This document shows positions 14,230-19,068 of a stretch of 19,068 bases of DNA, one piece after another; position 1 is the stretch's first letter; every line of letters starts with the position of its first letter. The stretch is from an uncultured Alphaproteobacteria bacterium (GTDB taxonomy: Bacteria; Pseudomonadota; Alphaproteobacteria; Rhodobacterales; Rhodobacteraceae): positions 1 to 19,068 of the forward strand of contig CACHJY010000023.1 of NCBI GenBank assembly GCA_902580265.1. The letters are read 5' to 3'. The translations under genes were made by a program, and so were the position numbers. The notes beneath the pieces were generated by a model. It saw nothing but the letters and a program-made list of their open reading frames with translations. It was not told the DNA's origin and did not search any database.

Positions 14230-14244
14230 ATTGGAGCTCCTCTA

Positions 14245-15024
14245 TTAGTTTGATACATAAGTTGCCACTAGCGATCCTACTGTCATTGCCCAACCATCTA
14301 CTAGGACAAAAAGAAGAAGCTTAAAAGGTAGAGCGACTAACATTGGACTAAGCATCATCATTCCTAAAGACATCAATATAGAGGCAATCACCATGTCTAT
14401 AACTAAAAATGGAAGAAAAAGTAGAAACCCTATTTGAAAAGCAGTTTTTAATTCCGATGTAATGAACGCTGGAAGTATAACAGTCAATGGTATATCTCTG
14501 TGGTTCTCATACCCGTGATCTCCTATTAAATCAGTGAACATAGATAAATCATTTTCTCTGGTATTTTTTACCAAAAATTCTTTTAAAGTATTCGAACCTT
14601 TTGATAGTGCAGATTTTGCAGGCAAGTCTCCTTCGAGATATGGATCGAGGGCAGTTCTATTTATTTCTGTGAGGGTAGGCGTCATAATAAAAAACGTTAG
14701 AAAAAGAGCTATCGCTATCAAAACCTGGTTTGGTGGAGTTTGTTGGGTTCCCATTGCTTGTCTTAGGATGGAGAGAACGATTATTATTCTTGTGAAAGAG
14801 GTTGCGCCGAGTACAATTGAAGGTAGCAAGGTCAGTCCAGTCATTAATGCTAGAATTTGCAGTGATAATGAGTAGGTTGTTTCAGCCTCACCATTACTTT
14901 CTATTTTTAAAGCGGGTAGCCCTTCTGCAGAACTTAATAAGCCATTTTGTGCAAAAGCTGTACTATCGAAGAAAAATATGAATAAAGCTGGTATTAATAG
15001 TATTATAGTTTTAACTTTCATCAT
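14245..15024 (-). CDS. fliP: Flagellar export gate protein FliP
   Basis: FliP is the main channel subunit of the flagellar export gate. The 259-aa protein has an N-terminal signal sequence (about 1-25, ending STAFAQ), followed by the conserved block TRIIIVLSILRQAMGTQQTPPNQVL (residues of about 77-102) and a helix ending FFIMTPTL. The periplasmic segment and the C-terminal LLFLPFLVIDMVIASILMSLGMMMLSP region are typical. The start overlaps the fliO stop by four bases (ATGA); two consecutive ATG codons at 15024 and 15021 make the exact first residue uncertain. Translational coupling to fliO is expected. Confidence 0.96.
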   Translation of the reverse strand: MMKVKTIILLIPALFIFFFDSTAFAQNGLLSSAEGLPALKIESNGEAETTYSLSLQILALMTGLTLLPSIVLGATSFTRIIIVLSILRQAMGTQQTPPNQVLIAIALFLTFFIMTPTLTEINRTALDPYLEGDLPAKSALSKGSNTLKEFLVKNTRENDLSMFTDLIGDHGYENHRDIPLTVILPAFITSELKTAFQIGFLLFLPFLVIDMVIASILMSLGMMMLSPMLVALPFKLLLFVLVDGWAMTVGSLVATYVSN

Positions 15025-15443
15025 CTCTTAAAACCTAACTTCGGGTTCATCTTTCTTGCATTTGATATTGCAGCTGACAATACATTGGGGGTGCTCTTCT
15101 GCAGTTTTTCCTTTGCTGTAGCTTCATGTTTTTCTTTCTCAATTTTTTTAAGCTCTATATTTCGTTTAATGCTGTTTGTATGCTTTCCTTCATGAGGAAT
15201 AATTGTTGGAGAGGATCCCTTAATAGAGAAATAAAGATATTCTTTGTCATCAACCCTGATTAATCTAATTCGCTCAGAGCTACTTAATCCAAATTCATCA
15301 ATTAATCTTACTCTTTTATTTTTATTTAAATGACCTTGGAAACTGAACTTATTATTTTTCAGTAACTGTTGGAAAAGGATAAGGGCGCCTAAAAATAGTA
15401 ATACAACGACTATCTGAGTTAAGCTTATATCTTCAACCTGCAT
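15021..15443 (-). CDS. fliO: FliO-family flagellar biosynthesis protein
   Basis: FliO helps FliP assemble into the export gate. It is the least conserved member, so the call rests on architecture and position. The 140-aa protein has a short periplasmic N-terminus, one membrane helix at about 10-25, and a small cytoplasmic domain with KRVRLIDEFGLSSSERIRLIRVDDKEYLYFSI, the usual FliO pattern of a basic strand, a Leu/Ser helix and a strand before a GxxPT turn. The remaining 55 residues are Lys/Glu-rich. It is immediately upstream of fliP with a four-base overlap. Its own sigma-54 promoter gives a transcript that begins at the ribosome binding site AAAGGAGG, so fliO heads a separate unit from fliK-L-M-N. 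Confidence 0.88.
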   Translation of the reverse strand: MQVEDISLTQIVVVLLFLGALILFQQLLKNNKFSFQGHLNKNKRVRLIDEFGLSSSERIRLIRVDDKEYLYFSIKGSSPTIIPHEGKHTNSIKRNIELKKIEKEKHEATAKEKLQKSTPNVLSAAISNARKMNPKLGFKR

Positions 15444-15467
15444 ATTTACCTCCTTTCAAATTAGAAA

Positions 15468-15484
15468 GGCAAATATCATGCCAA
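15468..15484 (-). promoter_or_regulatory. Sigma-54 (-24/-12) promoter for the fliO-flhB operon
   Basis: The minus strand reads TTGGCATGATATTTGCC. GG corresponds to 15481-15482, GC to 15469-15470, and the spacer is exactly 10 bases. It lies in the 120-base gap between fliN and fliO. The predicted start is near 15457, leaving the 14-base leader GAAAGGAGGTAAAT before the fliO ATG, that is, little more than a Shine-Dalgarno sequence. Confidence 0.8.
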
Positions 15485-15563
15485 AAAAATTTATCTTCCT
15501 ATTAGTTTGTTTTTATAAGAAAAAAGGGAGTTTTTACTCTGAATAGTCAAAAAGTTGACCTAT

Positions 15564-15905
15564 TTATTTGACGCTTTCAATTCTTTTCTGGGGATCTACT
15601 ATTTCAACAAACCTTATCCCAAATCTTTCACCAACCATCACCACTTCACCTTTTGCGATCATTGTTCCATTTATTAATATATCTAAGGGATCTCCTGCTA
15701 GTCTATCTAACTCGATAACCGATCCTTCATTTAGTCTCAATAACTCTTTAATTTTTAGCTCAGCGCTCCCTACTTCAACTGTTAGCCTAACATCGATATT
15801 TTCTAGCACCCGAAGATTATCTGCAGAAGCTGAATTGTGATCTTCATCTTCTATGTTAGCCGACTGCTCTTCAGTTTGTTCTTCCATATTTTCTTCTTCA
15901 CCCAT
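15564..15905 (-). CDS. fliN: Flagellar rotor switch protein FliN
   Basis: FliN is the lower part of the C-ring, where it helps set rotation direction and docks export cargo. The 113-aa protein has an acidic variable N-terminus (about 1-34) and a C-terminal SpoA domain. That domain carries the conserved pattern NIDVRLTVEVGSAELKIKELLRLNEGSVIELDRLAGDPLDILING (residues of about 36-80) and then GEVVMVGERFGIRFVEIV. Length and order after fliM are normal. Its ATG at 15905 has no strong ribosome binding site, so coupling to fliM translation across the 16-base gap is plausible. It ends the fliK-L-M-N group: the next gene, fliO, begins a new promoter. Confidence 0.96.
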   Translation of the reverse strand: MGEEENMEEQTEEQSANIEDEDHNSASADNLRVLENIDVRLTVEVGSAELKIKELLRLNEGSVIELDRLAGDPLDILINGTMIAKGEVVMVGERFGIRFVEIVDPQKRIESVK

Positions 15906-15921
15906 TACATAACCCCATATG

Positions 15922-16899
15922 TTATTTACTTAGTCTTTTCTTGATGTTCACTGCAGCTTGCCCAGAAAGTTCCCCTAGTTCACTGCTAAATACTAATTGA
16001 TCCTCAATCAATACCTCAATTCCTTCACCCACATATATAGGAAAAGTGTCGCCTATTTTAGTCTGGAGTAGTTTGTTCATTGGTACAGTTGGCTCACTTA
16101 ACCGGCAACTGACATTTAAAGGAATCTCCATTACCATTCGTTCTAACTTTTCTTTCCATGTATAGTCATCATCAATAACTTCAGTTTGTACTCTTGATCT
16201 AAGCTGTGAGGCAATAGGCTTCAGTGTCTGTAGTGGGTATATGATATCAAAAGTTGCTGCATCAACGCCAGGCAATTGAACTACGAAAGAACATATAATT
16301 ACCATCTCTGCATTATCAACAAATGAAGCAAATTGAGGGTTCACCTCTCTGCTTTGCTCAGTAAGTGTGATTGGCGTAAGATCATGCCATGCTTTTTCAA
16401 GCATCCTATTAAGACCTTCTGATACGATTTCTATTAAGCGCTCTTCAGTACTTGTAAACTCTGATCTTTTTTCTTTTATTGACTCGATTTGCCCACCATA
16501 ATAAGAATTTGTCAGAATTGATATGAAGTTCGGATCCATAACCAGAAGCATATTTCCCCTAAGCTCTTCTAGTCTATTGGAAGTTAAACTCATGAAGCTT
16601 TCGATTCCAGATGAGTATTCGTCAAATGTTTTTACTTCAGGGGGAAAGGAAGATATTCGTGGAAGTATTCTGAGCATTGGTAGAAAAACACTTCTAGCTT
16701 GTCGAGCAAATCTTTCGTTAACAAGCCTGAGAGCATAATAATCTCCTAGCAAAGATAACTCATCTGAACCAAATTTGTATGGTCTAACGTTAGCGGCTTC
16801 TGATACATCAGAGGACGATGAACTAGCGTTATCATCAGACTGCAAACCCTCGATTAATGCGTCAACTTCTTCACTTGATAATTTTCTTGATGATACCAC
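15922..16899 (-). CDS. fliM: Flagellar rotor switch protein FliM
   Basis: FliM links the C-ring to FliG and receives the chemotaxis signal CheY-P at its N-terminus. The 325-aa protein begins LSSEEVDALIEGLQ, matching the EIDALL-type CheY-P binding helix. The middle domain (about 45-230) and a C-terminal SpoA domain (about 250-325, LNVSCRLSEPTVPMNKLLQ...GDTFPI) follow. The start codon is GTG at 16897-16899; no better ATG exists, and the CheY-binding helix lies right after it. The family's middle-domain GGxG loop appears as YYGGQIES, so its last glycine is replaced. It sits 19 bases after fliL. Function as a rotor protein is secure. Confidence 0.96.
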   Translation of the reverse strand: MVSSRKLSSEEVDALIEGLQSDDNASSSSSDVSEAANVRPYKFGSDELSLLGDYYALRLVNERFARQARSVFLPMLRILPRISSFPPEVKTFDEYSSGIESFMSLTSNRLEELRGNMLLVMDPNFISILTNSYYGGQIESIKEKRSEFTSTEERLIEIVSEGLNRMLEKAWHDLTPITLTEQSREVNPQFASFVDNAEMVIICSFVVQLPGVDAATFDIIYPLQTLKPIASQLRSRVQTEVIDDDYTWKEKLERMVMEIPLNVSCRLSEPTVPMNKLLQTKIGDTFPIYVGEGIEVLIEDQLVFSSELGELSGQAAVNIKKRLSK

Positions 16900-16918
16900 T
16901 TAAGTGCTCTTTTTCTTA

Positions 16919-17494
16919 TTATTGAAGCATAAAGGAAGTAAAGTGAACATTTTCAATCCCCCCAAATCCTTCTAACGCCTCTAATTTAGTGTTTAACTCT
17001 GCTGCAATGGCCTTTGCAAGTGCATCTCTTCCAGATTTGCCTTCAATATCCTGCTCAGAAAATTCACTCATAACGGCCAAAATACTAGACCTTAAAGATA
17101 ATTGATGATCTTCTACATTTGTTATTACGTTTTCATCATATTGTGTTGAAACTCCAATTCCAGCTTGTAAAAATTTTCTAGATCCTCTCAAGTTTGTTGT
17201 AAAGTTACCTGGGAACTCATAGTAAGTCGTTATAAACTTCTCTACCTCCGGAGCTTCTTTTTTTTGAGGCCCAGAATTTGCTTCTTCTTCTGCAGCCTTT
17301 GCCTCTTCAGCTTCTTTCATCTTTCTTTCAATTATTTCTTCTATTTCTGCAGACGGGTCGGCGGGCTTGCCGCCGAATAAAAAATATCCAGCACCTATTC
17401 CTACACCTATCAAAGCGATAACCCCAAGCGCCATCATAATGATTTTCATTAAACCGCCTTTTTTAGCTTCTTCTTCTTTTTCTTCTTCTGCCAT
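16919..17494 (-). CDS. fliL: Flagellar basal-body-associated protein FliL
   Basis: FliL is an inner-membrane protein that surrounds and stabilises the stator units. The 191-aa protein has a charged cytoplasmic N-terminus, one membrane helix at about 15-36 with a glycine-rich end, then an acidic Glu/Ala linker (about 45-75) and the periplasmic domain. That domain includes FITTYYEFPGNFTTNL, KFLQAGIGVSTQYDENVI, and a helix pair ending VHFTSFMLQ, a typical FliL terminus. It follows fliK by 17 bases and precedes fliM. The presence of fliL beside a separate sodium-type stator operon is consistent with its known role in stator support. Confidence 0.93.
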   Translation of the reverse strand: MAEEEKEEEAKKGGLMKIIMMALGVIALIGVGIGAGYFLFGGKPADPSAEIEEIIERKMKEAEEAKAAEEEANSGPQKKEAPEVEKFITTYYEFPGNFTTNLRGSRKFLQAGIGVSTQYDENVITNVEDHQLSLRSSILAVMSEFSEQDIEGKSGRDALAKAIAAELNTKLEALEGFGGIENVHFTSFMLQ

Positions 17495-17511
17495 TTTGCC
17501 TGTCCTTTGTC

Positions 17512-18918
17512 TTATGCTATGAGGTTAAGACCATCATTTGCGCTATTTATTTTGCTGGTATTGTCTAGTGGCTTTGAACTATCTTCGATATTAGTCTTTT
17601 TTGCTGTTGAAGCAAGCTTATGGGCACGCTCCTTTTCTTTTTGATTGCCTCCAAATTGATGGGCTTGCGTTTGAAGTGATGCTAGCTTCAGTCCAGAAAC
17701 TTCCATCATTTGTGATAATTTTGATCCAGCATCTGCTAGTAGGGCAGCAGCGTTAGCGCTTTCAGTTGTAATACTAATCTTTGCGATAGTATCTTGCATA
17801 TTTATTGTAACATTCAATCTACCTAAACTTTTAGGGGTAAGTGATATTTCGATCTCCTCAACTCCGTCTATGATAGATTTTTCTATTTTTTCAATTAACT
17901 TATTCCCCCAACTTTTTGACAACATATTTAAGTTTTGGAGTAATTTATCATTATTCTCTTGGTTGAATAGGGAAGGTTTTTGTGTGTTAGATTGTACAAA
18001 ATTAGAAAACGTATCTAGTTTATTTGTTAAAGTTAAAGGCTGTTTCAGTAAATTACTTTCTAAATTTAAATCCTTTGAAAGGTTAGTGTTCGCTGAATTT
18101 TGAGTTAAAATATCCGCTTTAAATTCCGATACCTTTTTCTCAATAGCTGTGGACATGTCTGATCTTTTTTCCGAGCTCTGAGATATATTCAAAGACACTT
18201 GGTTAGATGAAAGTTTTTTTTGAGGCACAACTTTGGTAGTATTCTTTTCCAGAGTTAAATTATTTTTTTTTAATTCAATTTGATTTGGATTTGTTCCAAT
18301 TACACTTGGGACACCTTCTTTGTGCAAGCCTTGTTTATTATTTACGATATTGTGTTTTTGGTCTTGACGCAAAATTTTAGTATTATTTTTTGTAAAATTT
18401 TCTACGTTGTTTTTTTTCTCAATGAGCGCTTTTAATTTTTCGTTGAGCGTTGTTCTCACTTGATCCAATATTATTTCTAGCTTTTGCTTTATATCTTTAC
18501 CATTTTGATTTAAATTAATTAAGCCTTCCAGCTCTTCTAGAAATTTCATTATGTGAACAAAACCTTTATTACCAGAGCTATTTGGTTGTTCTGAATCTAC
18601 ACTAGCCATACCTGTGCTACCCATTTTTATTTTTTCAACTAGCACTTTTAATCGATCTTTAATATCCGCTAAAATATCCTCCGATAAGTTTAAATCGCTA
18701 GTCTTCAGAATGTTTGCAATTTCTTTTATATTCATATCGGTGAAGTCATTTTCATCAGCATTTACATTAGCGTCCTGCATCTCAGTCTTATCTTCTGTTT
18801 CAATGCTTCCAAACAAAGAAGTAAAAATACCCTCACTCTCTGGTTGATCTGAACCACCATTACCCGTTTCTAGAAGGTCAAATTTAATGCTACTGTTATT
18901 TTTTACTATTTCTGTCAT
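17512..18918 (-). CDS. fliK: Flagellar hook-length control protein FliK
   Basis: FliK is secreted during hook growth, measures hook length and triggers the FlhB switch. The 468-aa protein is low in complexity, rich in Asn, Lys and Ser, and poorly conserved over its first 330 residues, as expected of a molecular ruler. The conserved C-terminal domain lies at about 335-425: KIEKSIIDGVEEIEISLTPKSLGRLNVTI, the family LxPxxLG.v.V pattern, then AKISITTESANAAALLADA and a short QTQAHQFGG end. The ATG has a GAGGAA ribosome binding site and its own sigma-54 promoter. It is the first gene of the fliK-L-M-N unit. The ruler region shows no obvious sequence repeat by eye. Confidence 0.88.
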   Translation of the reverse strand: MTEIVKNNSSIKFDLLETGNGGSDQPESEGIFTSLFGSIETEDKTEMQDANVNADENDFTDMNIKEIANILKTSDLNLSEDILADIKDRLKVLVEKIKMGSTGMASVDSEQPNSSGNKGFVHIMKFLEELEGLINLNQNGKDIKQKLEIILDQVRTTLNEKLKALIEKKNNVENFTKNNTKILRQDQKHNIVNNKQGLHKEGVPSVIGTNPNQIELKKNNLTLEKNTTKVVPQKKLSSNQVSLNISQSSEKRSDMSTAIEKKVSEFKADILTQNSANTNLSKDLNLESNLLKQPLTLTNKLDTFSNFVQSNTQKPSLFNQENNDKLLQNLNMLSKSWGNKLIEKIEKSIIDGVEEIEISLTPKSLGRLNVTINMQDTIAKISITTESANAAALLADAGSKLSQMMEVSGLKLASLQTQAHQFGGNQKEKERAHKLASTAKKTNIEDSSKPLDNTSKINSANDGLNLIA

Positions 18919-18943
18919 GTAAGCCTATTCCTCCAACCAACTT

Positions 18944-18960
18944 TGCAATATAGGTGCCAA
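18944..18960 (-). promoter_or_regulatory. Sigma-54 (-24/-12) promoter for the fliK-L-M-N unit
   Basis: The minus strand reads TTGGCACCTATATTGCA, the best match in the window. GG corresponds to 18957-18958 and GC to 18945-18946 with a 10-base spacer. The predicted start is near 18933, giving a 15-base leader (GAGGAATAGGCTTAC) before the fliK ATG. It lies between the stop codon of the upstream gene and fliK. Confidence 0.85.
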
Positions 18961-18974
18961 TAATTAATAATCGC

Positions 18975-19068
18975 TTAAAGTTTATTTATCTTGGGAGTTG
19001 TGAGCTCTTTCTTAGTTTCTAGAAAAGAGGCTTCTTTTTTTCTTTTTTCATCAGCTTTTGTCTTAGCT
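18975..19068 (-). CDS. C-terminal end of an unidentified Lys/Glu-rich protein
   Basis: On the minus strand one frame is open from the window edge to a TAA at 18975-18977, encoding about 30 residues rich in Lys, Glu, Ala and Thr and ending TPKINKL. Both other minus-strand frames are interrupted. The piece is too short to identify; a flagellar coiled-coil or export-related protein would fit the position upstream of fliK, but this is only a guess. It might also be chance open sequence. Confidence 0.4.
   Translation of the reverse strand, partial: AKTKADEKRKKEASFLETKKELTTPKINKL

Noticed and set aside
15500..15563. Possible terminator between fliN and fliO (short hairpins GTCAA-N4-TTGAC and GAGT-N4-ACTC followed by T-rich sequence on the minus strand)
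   Set aside because: Stems are only 4-5 pairs and mostly AT, too weak to call a rho-independent terminator.

Overview
The window is AT-rich and dominated by flagellar and motility genes. It most likely comes from a free-living, probably marine, polarly flagellated alphaproteobacterium. The evidence is the monofunctional alphaproteobacterial-style HisB, the lytic transglycosylase type, and a PomA/PomB-like stator of the sodium-driven class. This taxonomic call is an inference from protein sequence recalled from memory, not from any search. The fliK-L-M-N-O-P-Q-R-flhB order also resembles gammaproteobacterial clusters, so the assignment is moderate.

Layout. 1-572 (-): 5' part of hisB. 678-3876 (+): a membrane-anchored coiled-coil protein, a secreted SLT lytic transglycosylase, a 73-aa protein and a voltage-gated K+ channel. 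3935-4105 (+): a 56-residue gene with a strong ribosome binding site. 4144-5634 (-): rpoN (sigma-54). 5840-6082 (+): a small two-helix membrane protein. 6096-6575 (-): a secreted DUF1566-type protein. 6735-8684 (+): stator genes pomA/motA and pomB/motB. 8790-9917 (+): a putative sugar O-methyltransferase. 9936-18918 (-): a long flagellar block read right to left as fliK, fliL, fliM, fliN, then fliO, fliP, fliQ, fliR, flhB, followed by four tightly packed genes of unknown function (75, 64, 249 and 288 aa). The end of one more gene lies at 18975-19068. No stretch over 300 bases lacks a gene. I saw no tRNA, rRNA, insertion sequence or CRISPR array.

The clearest hidden structure is regulatory. 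Five sites fit the sigma-54 -24/-12 promoter (GG, exactly 10 bases, GC, in TGGCA...TTGC context). They lie before the lytic transglycosylase, the 56-aa gene, pomA, fliO (-) and fliK (-). A sixth, imperfect site lies before the DUF1566 gene. At fliO, fliK and the 56-aa gene the predicted transcript starts only 14-15 bases before ATG, so the leader is little more than the Shine-Dalgarno sequence. At the transglycosylase the predicted start falls almost on the ATG. rpoN itself is in the window. The picture is a sigma-54 motility regulon covering the export gate, hook-length control, rotor, stator, a peptidoglycan hydrolase and several undescribed small or membrane proteins.
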